42,754 nt of DNA from Pseudomonadales bacterium (GTDB taxonomy: Bacteria; Pseudomonadota; Gammaproteobacteria; Pseudomonadales; Azotimanducaceae). The position numbers and the translations under genes are program-made. The notes beneath the pieces are model-generated. The model made no database searches. It worked only from the letters and a program-made list of their open reading frames with translations, and was not told the DNA's origin. Of this stretch, positions 8,535 through 15,769 are shown piece by piece (the stretch's first letter is position 1; every line of letters starts with the position of its first letter). The DNA lies in assembly GCA_028277965.1 (NCBI GenBank), contig JANQFF010000284.1, forward strand, positions 1 through 42,754, given 5' to 3'.

Positions 8535-9375
8535 GGTCATCTCCTACGAGAGCAACAAAAAGTTCCGCAAGATTAGGTACCGTCGTGTCACCGCAAGCAG
8601 CTAACTCAGCCTGATCGATACCTGAGTAGATGTACTCCACTCCAGCCAGCGTGCTACGCCGGCTCATGGCACCCGCGGGTACCTCGGCATGCTCAGCACA
8701 GGTGAGTTTCACAAAGTCGTTTGCGAGGTCCTCCATGGAGGACGCAAGTTTCACCCGGCCATGATGAATAAAGACCACGTCTGTCAGGATATGCTCGATC
8801 TCCCTTACTTCGTGGGTGGTAACTAGAATGCTGCGCTCTTCCGTAAAGTAGTCGGACAGGACGGAATCGTAGAAATTCTGGCGGTACAGAATGTCGAGCC
8901 CGAGTGTCGGCTCATCCAGAACGAGCAGCTCGGCTCCAATCGCAAGGATCAGGGCCAGGTGTAACTGCACGTGCATACCCTTTGAGAGAACGCGTATGCG
9001 TTTATCGAGCCTGATCTCCGTGCGCTCAAGGCGCTCTTCCGCTTTTGCCCGGTCAAATTCGGGATGAACAGATTCCACATAACTCAGGAGATCACGAACC
9101 CGCATCCACTTCGGCAATATTCCCGTATCCGCAATGTAGGCGACACGTTCCATCATCTCTGCACGCTGCCTCCAGGGGTCGAACCCCAGTACGTCGATTG
9201 AGCCATCATCGAGCCGGTTCAATCCAAGCAAACACTGAAGCGCTGTCGTCTTGCCCGATCCGTTCGGACCTATTAATCCGACAATTCGACCTTTTTCCAC
9301 ATGGAGATCGAAACCATCCAGGGCATCCACATCTCCATATCGCTTTTCCATTCCGGTGGCCCGGACCACACTCAT
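8527..9375 (-). CDS. ABC transporter ATP-binding protein (YtrB-like)
   Basis: The 282-residue protein has a single nucleotide-binding domain: Walker A GPNGSGKT (residues 36-43), a variant signature LSKGM (130-134) in place of LSGGQ, Walker B LLVLDEPT (150-157) with the catalytic Glu, D-loop GLD and switch His in VTTHEV. The C-terminal 70 residues form the extra domain typical of exporter ATPases of the YtrB/CcmA type. It would energise the permease encoded downstream. Its start overlaps the stop of the repressor gene by 4 bp (ATGA) and its end overlaps the permease start by 8 bp, so the three genes are one tightly coupled operon. The Lys in the signature motif is seen in other ABC-2 ATPases and does not imply inactivity. 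Confidence 0.92.
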   Translation of the reverse strand: MSVVRATGMEKRYGDVDALDGFDLHVEKGRIVGLIGPNGSGKTTALQCLLGLNRLDDGSIDVLGFDPWRQRAEMMERVAYIADTGILPKWMRVRDLLSYVESVHPEFDRAKAEERLERTEIRLDKRIRVLSKGMHVQLHLALILAIGAELLVLDEPTLGLDILYRQNFYDSVLSDYFTEERSILVTTHEVREIEHILTDVVFIHHGRVKLASSMEDLANDFVKLTCAEHAEVPAGAMSRRSTLAGVEYIYSGIDQAELAACGDTTVPNLAELFVALVGDDHE

Positions 9376-9722
9376 GAGCCTTCTCCTAACAGATCACCGG
9401 GACCGAAACCCAGAAGCTCTATCCTCTGGCGTATGTGTGGCCATTCGTCATTCAGAAAGGCTGCCCGTTCCCGTTCCAGCGCCCGGTCACGCGCACCGGC
9501 TGTGACAAACATGCCCAGCCCGCGACGGTTTTCGAGCAGGTCTTCATCTACGAGCAGCTGATAGGCTTTCGATACCGTTATGGGATTCACTTTCTCATCT
9601 GCTGCAACCTGTCTAACGGATGGAACTGATTCGCCTTCGGCCAGCGATCCACTCAGAATGCGCCTGATAACCATGCTCCTCAGCTGTAGATAAATGGGTA
9701 CGCTGTCCTGCCAGTCCTGCAT
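9372..9722 (-). CDS. GntR-family repressor, YtrA subfamily
   Basis: At 116 residues this is the short YtrA form of GntR regulators: an N-terminal winged helix (PIYLQLRSMVIRRILSGSLA, then SVPSVRQVAADEKVNPITVS as the recognition helix-turn-helix) and a short C-terminal dimerisation helix pair instead of a ligand-binding domain. Such proteins repress the ABC exporter operon in which they are encoded, and that is the arrangement here, with the repressor gene first and the ATPase start overlapping its stop. A 26-bp inverted repeat with a -10 box inside it lies directly upstream (9739-9764), which fits autoregulation. No inducer can be inferred. Confidence 0.93.
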   Translation of the reverse strand: MQDWQDSVPIYLQLRSMVIRRILSGSLAEGESVPSVRQVAADEKVNPITVSKAYQLLVDEDLLENRRGLGMFVTAGARDRALERERAAFLNDEWPHIRQRIELLGFGPGDLLGEGS

Positions 9723-9738
9723 GTCTACTGCATTGATC

Positions 9739-9781
9739 TAGTGTTGTAGTTATGTATAACACTATATGACTATCACACCAA
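9739..9781 (-). promoter_or_regulatory. Promoter and operator of the GntR-ABC operon
   Basis: On the minus strand TTGGTG (9776-9781) and TATACA (9753-9758) are separated by exactly 17 bp, a good sigma-70 type promoter with a start near 9746. The -10 box lies inside an inverted repeat TAGTGTTGTA (9739-9748), N6, TATAACACTA (9755-9764), whose arms match at 9 of 10 positions. Half-sites of the form AGTGT(T/A) separated by about 12-13 bp resemble the YtrA box known from Bacillus, so repression by the product of the first gene is likely. Confidence 0.7.
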
Positions 9782-9799
9782 TAGGATAATTAATCTAAC

Positions 9800-9819
9800 T
9801 AGAAAAACATATTTTTCTA
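9800..9819. promoter_or_regulatory. Palindrome upstream of the ArsR gene (candidate operator)
   Basis: TAGAAAAA (9800-9807) and TTTTTCTA (9812-9819) form a perfect 8-bp inverted repeat around CATA, ending 15 bp before the ArsR start codon. ArsR proteins bind AT-rich dyads overlapping their own promoters, so this is a candidate autoregulatory site. It could alternatively be the binding site of another factor acting on either divergent operon. Confidence 0.5.
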
Positions 9820-9834
9820 ATTTACACTCCAATC

Positions 9835-10416
9835 ATGATCAATCGTGCTCAGACCATCAAAGACCCGAATACGCTGGCGGCACTCGCCCACCCGATTCGA
9901 CGCCAGATGCTCGACGGGCTCCGTGAGCCCGTTACCGCGGCAGGGCTCGCGCGCAAACTGGGCTTGCCCCGCCAACAGGCAAATTACCACCTGAAATCCC
10001 TTGAGAAAGCTGAGCTTGTAAAACCTGCCGGTGAACGACGCAAAGGTCACCTCATAGAGAAGTTATACGAGGCAGTCGCAGGCACACTCGTGCTGAGTCC
10101 TGAGGTCGCCTGGGACAGCAGCGATCGGCAACGTGCACTCAACGACCAGGTGGCGCTCAATCATCTCGTTAAACTCGGCAATCAGATCCAGAGGGACGCA
10201 AGCGGACTTCTCGACCGCGCAGCCTTCGACGGTGACGAAATTTCCAGCGCCTCAGTCGAGGCCGAGGTTTCGTTCACCGACGAAGCTGCTCGCACCGCTT
10301 TTATGGAGGAATACCTGAAACTGCTGGGCCCCCTCCTCGACAAACACGGCGCGCAATCCGGGTTGCCTTACCGGGTCGCCGTCGCTATCTACCCCGATCC
10401 AGAACAGGAGCCATGA
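9835..10416 (+). CDS. ArsR-family winged-helix regulator
   Basis: The first 75 residues of this 193-residue protein form an ArsR-type winged helix (TLAALAHPIRRQMLDGLREP, then AAGLARKLGLPRQQANYHLK as the helix-turn-helix, then LEKAELVKPAGERRKGHLIEKLY). The remaining part is a helical domain without the cysteines of metal-sensing ArsR proteins, so metal sensing is unlikely. The gene ends 1 bp before the start of an SRPBCC-domain gene; ArsR plus AHSA1/SRPBCC pairs are a frequent operon type in which the second protein is thought to bind a hydrophobic ligand. The palindrome at 9800-9819 is a possible operator. The regulated genes other than its own operon are unknown. Confidence 0.88.
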   Translation: MINRAQTIKDPNTLAALAHPIRRQMLDGLREPVTAAGLARKLGLPRQQANYHLKSLEKAELVKPAGERRKGHLIEKLYEAVAGTLVLSPEVAWDSSDRQRALNDQVALNHLVKLGNQIQRDASGLLDRAAFDGDEISSASVEAEVSFTDEAARTAFMEEYLKLLGPLLDKHGAQSGLPYRVAVAIYPDPEQEP

Positions 10417-10417
10417 T

Positions 10418-11062
10418 ATGGGACGCTACATCGATGACCGCTTTGAAGCCGAATTTGAGGTGGATCAGTCCATCGAAGCCGTGTGGGAAAAACTTCAACA
10501 AGAAGGCGAACACGAGGCCCGGTGGCTATCCGCATGGCCGCGTTTCCCAGGCGTCGAGGTCACCGGCGAAATTGTCGAATCGATTCCCCCGAATTCGATC
10601 CGCGCCAACAAAACCTCAGAACCCTGCAAAAATTCAGAGATCGCCATATCTCTCGAATCCATCGACACTGGGACGCGGGTACTGGTCGTGCAATCCGGTT
10701 TTCCTGCCTGGGTCAAAGAGTCTCTCGAATCGTTCGTCTACGGCGGCAATCAGATTGTGGCCGATCTCATCCTGTTCATTGAACGTGGCGTCGTCATCTC
10801 GAGGCATAACATGAACTGGGCGTTTCCAGGATTGACCTGCCGTGAGGTACCAACAGGCCTCGAAGTCACGAACGTGCTGCCCGGTACATTTGCAGATAAG
10901 GCCGGTCTGAAGCCGAACGACCTGCTCATGACCCTGAACGGCGCACCGGTTTTTTCCAACAACGAGCTCCAGGCGCTGTTGCGGCTGCTGAAGAACGGCG
11001 ATGAGGTGACAGCTCAATGGGTGTCTGGATCAAGGCTCGAAACGGGAACGGCTAACCTTTGA
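10418..11062 (+). CDS. SRPBCC (AHSA1-like) domain fused to a PDZ domain
   Basis: The 214-residue product has two modules. Residues about 5-135 form a START/SRPBCC ligand-binding fold (YIDDRFEAEFEVDQSIEAVW at the start, WVKESLESFVYGGNQIVADL as the long C-terminal helix), similar to AHSA1-like proteins partnered with ArsR regulators. Residues about 140-207 form a PDZ domain (GLEVTNVLPGTFADKAGLKP, then NDLLMTLNGAPV and LLRLLKNGDEVTA). PDZ domains of this type usually occur in periplasmic proteases, yet no signal peptide is present, so the fusion is probably cytoplasmic. It might bind a hydrophobic ligand and a protein C-terminus at once; this is inference. The gene follows the ArsR gene after 1 bp and ends 21 bp before the convergent PhyH gene. 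Confidence 0.75.
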   Translation: MGRYIDDRFEAEFEVDQSIEAVWEKLQQEGEHEARWLSAWPRFPGVEVTGEIVESIPPNSIRANKTSEPCKNSEIAISLESIDTGTRVLVVQSGFPAWVKESLESFVYGGNQIVADLILFIERGVVISRHNMNWAFPGLTCREVPTGLEVTNVLPGTFADKAGLKPNDLLMTLNGAPVFSNNELQALLRLLKNGDEVTAQWVSGSRLETGTANL

Positions 11063-11083
11063 TACGACCGCGATCATTCAATT

Positions 11084-11881
11084 TTATTGCTTCACTGCTC
11101 CGGGATCGTAAAAACCCAACGCCCGATACATATCAAAACCGCAGATGCGCCTCACGTCGGGTGACAGCTCCGCCATCCGTTCCCGGGATACATTGAGATA
11201 CTGGTTTTCTTCCTGCCTGACCCAACCGAGGGAATAGGTGAGGATCACACCGTAGCGCCAGTCCTTGGAGGTATTCGCCCCGGCGCCGTGAAGTGTGCCG
11301 CCCATCCAGAAGAGCACCGAGCCCGCGGGCATCTCTGCGTTCAGAATCTCGTGAGGCTCAGCCTCCCGATCCTCGGGCCATCTGTGGCTCCCCGGCACAA
11401 TCAGGGTGGCGCCGTTGTCTGCACGGAAATCGGAAACAGCCCACATGCTGGCCACAATGATGTTGGGACGAGGCAACGGGAAAAAGGTGAACGAGTTTTC
11501 TTCGCGATGCAGTATCTGTTCACGGGCACCGGGACCAACTTCCAGCGCAGCGGAGACGTGCAGCTGGTAACCAAATTCACAGTTGGGCAACAGATGCGCA
11601 TCGCACACCTGCTGACTCAATGGGTGGGCGATCAGGCGGTCGGTGATACTGGGTGAACGCGACACAAGCGCGGAAATACGCCGGGTGTGTCCGGGGTAGA
11701 ACTGTTCCAGATCGTCATCTTCAATCACCCGCGCGGTTTCCATGTGCGGAGCCAGCTCATCCCTGATGGACTGCCGCAGGTCCACATCCATGAGCCCGGT
11801 CACCACTACGGCGCCTGCTTCGCCGAGTGCCTCGGAAATGTCGCTGGCAGTGGCGTCAGCAGAAAACTGGGGTATAGACAT
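11084..11881 (-). CDS. Phytanoyl-CoA dioxygenase (PhyH) family protein
   Basis: The 265-residue protein follows the PhyH pattern of Fe(II)/2-oxoglutarate dioxygenases: the iron triad is probably His125 and Glu127 (LHREENSF) with His198 (GTLHGAGAN), and Arg209 in KDWRYGVILTYS would bind the 2-oxoglutarate carboxylate. NGATLIVPGSHRWPEDREAE is the signature segment preceding the distal His. Most PhyH enzymes use His-x-Asp; His-x-Glu is a less usual variant. It likely hydroxylates a small hydrophobic or natural-product-like substrate. A strong ribosome site (GGAGGAA) precedes the ATG. The gene lies 28 bp downstream of the methyltransferase gene on the same strand, suggesting co-transcription. Confidence 0.85.
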   Translation of the reverse strand: MSIPQFSADATASDISEALGEAGAVVVTGLMDVDLRQSIRDELAPHMETARVIEDDDLEQFYPGHTRRISALVSRSPSITDRLIAHPLSQQVCDAHLLPNCEFGYQLHVSAALEVGPGAREQILHREENSFTFFPLPRPNIIVASMWAVSDFRADNGATLIVPGSHRWPEDREAEPHEILNAEMPAGSVLFWMGGTLHGAGANTSKDWRYGVILTYSLGWVRQEENQYLNVSRERMAELSPDVRRICGFDMYRALGFYDPGAVKQ

Positions 11882-11909
11882 ATTGATTCCTCCCTAACGT
11901 TCGAAAAGG

Positions 11910-12719
11910 CTAAGTCCCTGCGATCAGAAAATACAGGGCGGGATCACCTGTCTTTGACTCTTCCATCATAATCCGCCGGAATCCGTTGTGTTGCAGCAAT
12001 GTGATGTAGTCGTGGCGACGGTAACCCTGCAGCGTGTTGATGTATTCATCAATGTCACCTGATTCATTGAGCACGAAGTGGCGGGTGATGGCAGTGAGCG
12101 CCTCCTCATCGAAGAAGTTTTCCGAGAACCAGATATGAGGGTGGTCGGAGAACACACTTGAAGCCAGCGCTCTCCACGATGGCGGTGAGTTGCCGATGTT
12201 GCGAACCGCAAGCTCAGCATGGACTTCCAGAACCACCGTCCCGCCAGGCCAGATGGCATCGCGCATCTTCTGGATGAGGAGAAGCCCGTCTTCCGGATTA
12301 AACGCGTTGAACTCACCGAAGGTCATGATCACAAGGTCATAACCATTGCCCGGGTCAAACTCTCGCACATCTTCGAGAACGTATTCCGACTGACCATCCT
12401 GCGAGACGGCGTATTCAATCGACGCGGGCGAAAAATCGACACCTGTGCAACGATGCCCACGGTCAGCCAGGGCTTTGCAGTAGAGTCCTGGGCCGCACCC
12501 GAGATCCAGCACTCTGGCACCGCTCCCATCGAGCACCTTGTCTTCGAGAAAATCTATCTGTCTCTGGATCGTAGCGAGCGGTCTGCTTGCCTGTGCGTGT
12601 TCCTGATTCAAGTGCTCACGCAGCATGCGTGCCGAAAACTCCGGATCGTTCCACGGGATTTTGGATTTGCCCTCCCAGGCCACCGGTAGTCTGCGATCTG
12701 CGATCTCTTTGAGCTGCAT
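11910..12719 (-). CDS. Class I SAM-dependent methyltransferase
   Basis: The 269-residue product (from ATG 12719) contains motif I VLDLGCGPGLYCKALA, the acidic end of strand 2 (CTGVDFSPASIEYA), motif II/III region (YVLEDVREF) and motif IV (YDLVIMTFGEFNAF), all in the order of Rossmann-type methyltransferases. Motif I starts about 65 residues in, with an N-terminal helical extension that may contribute to the substrate pocket. The substrate is unknown; co-location with a PhyH dioxygenase suggests action on the same small molecule. A TTG start 27 bp upstream would extend the protein by nine residues, but the ATG has a GGAA sequence 7 nt before it. It is divergent from the TPR gene across an 85-bp gap. 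Confidence 0.85.
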   Translation of the reverse strand: MQLKEIADRRLPVAWEGKSKIPWNDPEFSARMLREHLNQEHAQASRPLATIQRQIDFLEDKVLDGSGARVLDLGCGPGLYCKALADRGHRCTGVDFSPASIEYAVSQDGQSEYVLEDVREFDPGNGYDLVIMTFGEFNAFNPEDGLLLIQKMRDAIWPGGTVVLEVHAELAVRNIGNSPPSWRALASSVFSDHPHIWFSENFFDEEALTAITRHFVLNESGDIDEYINTLQGYRRHDYITLLQHNGFRRIMMEESKTGDPALYFLIAGT

Positions 12720-12804
12720 CTGTTTTCCACTTACTCTGGTTTCCAATTAAGAGCGGCACGCGCAATACTTGCTCTCTTTGTAAGCTTAAGTGGAGGAAGA
12801 CGCC

Positions 12805-14460
12805 ATGCGAAAGACCCTTCTTTTATTCATGCTCACGCTACCGCTGGTGGGCCACGCTGTAATTCACGACCCGCGTGCAATCGACGCAGATCCTGAAACC
12901 GCGGGATCAGCTATTTCACCGCGTCTGGAAGGCCTTGGCGACCACTGGATGGATATCTCCACTTCCAATGAAGACTCAGCGTACTTCTTCAATCAGGGTC
13001 TTCGCCTCACGTACGGCTTCAACCACTCAGAAGCGCTTCGTAGTTTCAAGGAAGCAGCACGTCTGGACCCGGAAAACGCCATGGCCTACTGGGGCTGGGC
13101 GCTGGTTCTTGGTCCCAATCTGAACCTGCCGATGCAGGCAGCTGTGGCTGAACAGGCATTTGATGCGATTCAACAGGCTGTTCTGCTGAAGGACAAGGCT
13201 TCACGGAAAGAGCGTGTTTTTATTGACGCGCTGGCGACACGTTCCGCACCCGTGGCCCCGATGGATCGCACCTCCCTGGACCAGGATTACGCTGAGGCAA
13301 TGGCGGACCTGGTTGAGCGTTACCCGGACGATCTGGATGCCGCAACCCTGTATGCCGCAGCGTTGATGAACCTGTCTCCATGGAACTACTGGCAGAAGGA
13401 CGGTGGGCCGCTCGCCAACACCAATACGATTATCGCAACACTCGAATCCGTCATCGAGCGCAATCCCGTACACCCGGGTGCCCTGCACTACCACATCCAT
13501 GCCGTCGAGGCTGTGCATCCAACAGACGGTGTATCGTCAGCGGATGCCCTTCTGCCGCTCATGCCCGGAGCGGGACATATGGTGCACATGCCCTCACATA
13601 TTTACATGCGCGTGGGTCGTTACGCTGACGCGTACGACTCAAACCGGCGCGCCTCGGACGCTGACTCCGCCTACATTGCCCAGTGCAACGCGCAGGGGAT
13701 TTACCCCCTCAATTATTACCCGCACAACCTGCATTTCATGGTCTGGGCAGCCATGTTTCAAGGCAGAAGCGAAGACGCGCTGGCCGGAGCACGGGAAGTT
13801 GAAGCCAAGATACCGGTCGACATGGAGGGCAACGCTTTCGGTGCGTTTGAGACATTCTTGAGTCAGCCCCTTTACGTCATGGTCCGATTCGGAATGTGGG
13901 ACGCGATCCTCGAAGAACGCCAACCCGCTGAAGGCAACCAGTTCATGACGGGTGTCTGGCACTACGCCCGTGGGATGGCTTTTTCGAACACCGGGAAAGC
14001 GCGGAGCGCTTCGCGGGAACTCGATAAGCTGAATGCGCTTCGAACGAAACTGCCCCAGGATTACCTCATCGGTTTCGGGACCGCGCCAAAGCTTCTGAAC
14101 ATCGCTGAGCTCCTGCTCTCCGCTGACATAGACGCCAAGCAAGGCAACCTGGATGAAGCCATCGCCATGGCATCCCGCGCAGCCCGCCTTGAAGACTCGC
14201 TCCTCTACAACGAGCCACCCGATTGGTACTTCCCGACGCGGCACGTTCTGGGGGCGTTACTCATCGAGGGTGGCTATCCAGCAGAAGCGGAAGTGGTCTA
14301 CTGGGAAGATCTGAAGAAGAATCCGGCAAACGGCTACAGCCTGCTGGGACTCAGCCAGGCACAGGCAGCCCAGGGGAGTCCACTGGCGGCATCGACCCAG
14401 ACGGAATTCGAAGCAGCGTGGACCGCGTCGGATACTGAGCTGAAAAGCTCCAGGTTCTAA
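12805..14460 (+). CDS. Exported tetratricopeptide-repeat protein
   Basis: The 551-residue protein starts with a signal peptide (MRKTLLLFMLTLPLVGHAV). The rest is alpha-helical with TPR-like repeats, the clearest being LTYGFNHSEALRSFKEAARL followed by DPENAMAYWGWALVLGPNLN. A very conserved block in the middle (HYHIHAVEA, then MVHMPSHIYMRVGRYADAY and YYPHNLHFMVWAAMFQGR) identifies a family widespread in marine proteobacteria and generally annotated only as tetratricopeptide repeat protein. The cluster of histidines in that block suggests a metal or catalytic site rather than pure scaffolding, but this has not been shown. The start at 12805 is chosen because GGAGGAAG lies 5 nt upstream; the in-frame GTG at 12790 would place the ribosome site inside the gene. 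It is a single-gene unit ending in REP 14463-14532. Confidence 0.82.
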   Translation: MRKTLLLFMLTLPLVGHAVIHDPRAIDADPETAGSAISPRLEGLGDHWMDISTSNEDSAYFFNQGLRLTYGFNHSEALRSFKEAARLDPENAMAYWGWALVLGPNLNLPMQAAVAEQAFDAIQQAVLLKDKASRKERVFIDALATRSAPVAPMDRTSLDQDYAEAMADLVERYPDDLDAATLYAAALMNLSPWNYWQKDGGPLANTNTIIATLESVIERNPVHPGALHYHIHAVEAVHPTDGVSSADALLPLMPGAGHMVHMPSHIYMRVGRYADAYDSNRRASDADSAYIAQCNAQGIYPLNYYPHNLHFMVWAAMFQGRSEDALAGAREVEAKIPVDMEGNAFGAFETFLSQPLYVMVRFGMWDAILEERQPAEGNQFMTGVWHYARGMAFSNTGKARSASRELDKLNALRTKLPQDYLIGFGTAPKLLNIAELLLSADIDAKQGNLDEAIAMASRAARLEDSLLYNEPPDWYFPTRHVLGALLIEGGYPAEAEVVYWEDLKKNPANGYSLLGLSQAQAAQGSPLAASTQTEFEAAWTASDTELKSSRF

Positions 14461-14462
14461 AC

Positions 14463-14532
14463 AATCGCGGCTAAAAGGCACCTCCTGCAAAGCTACGTTA
14501 CTACCTTTGTAGGAGCGGCTTCAGCCGCGATT
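14463..14532. repeat. REP palindrome with two arm subtypes
   Basis: The right arm (14509-14532) is the standard REP arm. The left arm begins identically (AATCGCGGCTAAA) but continues AGGCACCTCC rather than GCCGCTCC, a variant also seen at 42656. The pair fills the convergent junction between the TPR gene and the CoA-transferase genes. Confidence 0.85.
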
Positions 14533-14533
14533 T

Positions 14534-15769
14534 TTATGCTGGAGGTTTGTCCGCAATGACGTTCTGTGCGGCAAGCGACGCAATTTCTTCATCTTCCATC
14601 CCCAGCCAGTCTCTGAGCACACTTGAGTTGTCCTCACCGAGACGCGGACAGCGCGTCCATTGATTCTGATCCAGGCCCTCCATTTTGATCGGATTGCCGG
14701 GCATTGGGACGTCGTAGCGCTCAAACAGGGCGAAGAACTCCCGCGCCTGTACCTGGGGATCTGATGTCATGTCCGGCACGTTATTCACCGGGCCTGCTGG
14801 CACACCCGACCCCTGAAGCCGCTCGGCTGCGTCGTGTTTATTTAGCGGCAAGGTCCACGCGGATATTTCGACGTCGATTGTATTGTGAGCTAAGTGGCGC
14901 TCATCAAGATTCATTTCCGCATCGAGCCCAGGGACCACGCGGCAGAGGTTGTGCCACTCCTCATCATCAGCACAGGCAATGGCAATCCACTCATCATCCC
15001 CAGCACACCGGTAAATTCCATGAGGCGCCATTTCCGGATGCCGGTTACCGATACAAAGAGGGGCCAGCCCTCGCTGCTCATCCACGAGCCACGGGCCGTT
15101 GTAGGTTACCCCTCCTTCGTGGAGCGACATTTCCACCCGGAAACCAGTGCCTTCCTCGTCTCGCTTCCGTAGTGCTGTCAGTACCGCGGCGACAGCATGT
15201 GTTCCCGTCACCGGGTCCATCAGCGCCATTGCCGTATTACGAGGCTCATCCGGTCCATATCCCATCATAGACGTGAAACCGGACATGACCTCTACCGTCG
15301 GCCCAAACGCCACGCGATCCCTCAACGGACCCGATGCACCATAGCCGGGCATCGAAACATAAATGATGTTCGGGTTCGCCTGACACAAAACGTCGTAATC
15401 GAGGTTCAGCGACGGCATGGCCCGGGCACTGAAGTTCTCCATGACAACATCAGCGTGCCCGACGAGTGTGAGAAACGTCTCCCTGCCCGCCTTCGTCTTC
15501 AGATCAAGGCAAAGACTCCGGCGGTTGCGCATGAGCTTTACGAAGATAGCGTTGTCATTCCACGGCTCATCCCCATGTTCACCCCCAAGCCATCCGCCGA
15601 TCGGATCAATTGGGTACACCCGTGGACCGCGGCTGTCAGGAGCCTCGATGCGCACCACCTCCGCGCCCAGGTCTGCAAGGAACCGTACCGCAAGTGGTCC
15701 AGCCCAGACGTGGGTTAGATCGAGGATACGTACGCCATTGAGCGGTCCACTGATGTTCGGATCAGGCAT
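14534..15769 (-). CDS. CaiB/BaiF family CoA-transferase, subunit with catalytic Asp
   Basis: The 411-residue protein is a family III CoA-transferase: LNGVRILDLTHVWAGPLAVR with LADLGAEVVRIEAP at the N-terminus, NRRSLCLDLKTKAGRE and ADVVMENFSARAMPSLNLDY in the first Rossmann part, and Asp185 in ALMDPVTGTHAV, the position of the catalytic Asp that forms the mixed anhydride in formyl-CoA transferase. It moves CoA between a donor thioester and a carboxylic acid; the acid is unknown. The gene overlaps the second, divergent-sequence subunit gene by 8 bp (ATGCCTGA), so the two are very likely made as partners, as in the BbsEF and SmtAB type heteromeric enzymes. Confidence 0.9.
   Translation of the reverse strand: MPDPNISGPLNGVRILDLTHVWAGPLAVRFLADLGAEVVRIEAPDSRGPRVYPIDPIGGWLGGEHGDEPWNDNAIFVKLMRNRRSLCLDLKTKAGRETFLTLVGHADVVMENFSARAMPSLNLDYDVLCQANPNIIYVSMPGYGASGPLRDRVAFGPTVEVMSGFTSMMGYGPDEPRNTAMALMDPVTGTHAVAAVLTALRKRDEEGTGFRVEMSLHEGGVTYNGPWLVDEQRGLAPLCIGNRHPEMAPHGIYRCAGDDEWIAIACADDEEWHNLCRVVPGLDAEMNLDERHLAHNTIDVEISAWTLPLNKHDAAERLQGSGVPAGPVNNVPDMTSDPQVQAREFFALFERYDVPMPGNPIKMEGLDQNQWTRCPRLGEDNSSVLRDWLGMEDEEIASLAAQNVIADKPPA

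Noticed and set aside
11063-11083. CCGCGATCA in the short gap between convergent genes as a REP remnant
   Set aside because: Only nine bases match the end of a REP arm, too few to distinguish from chance.
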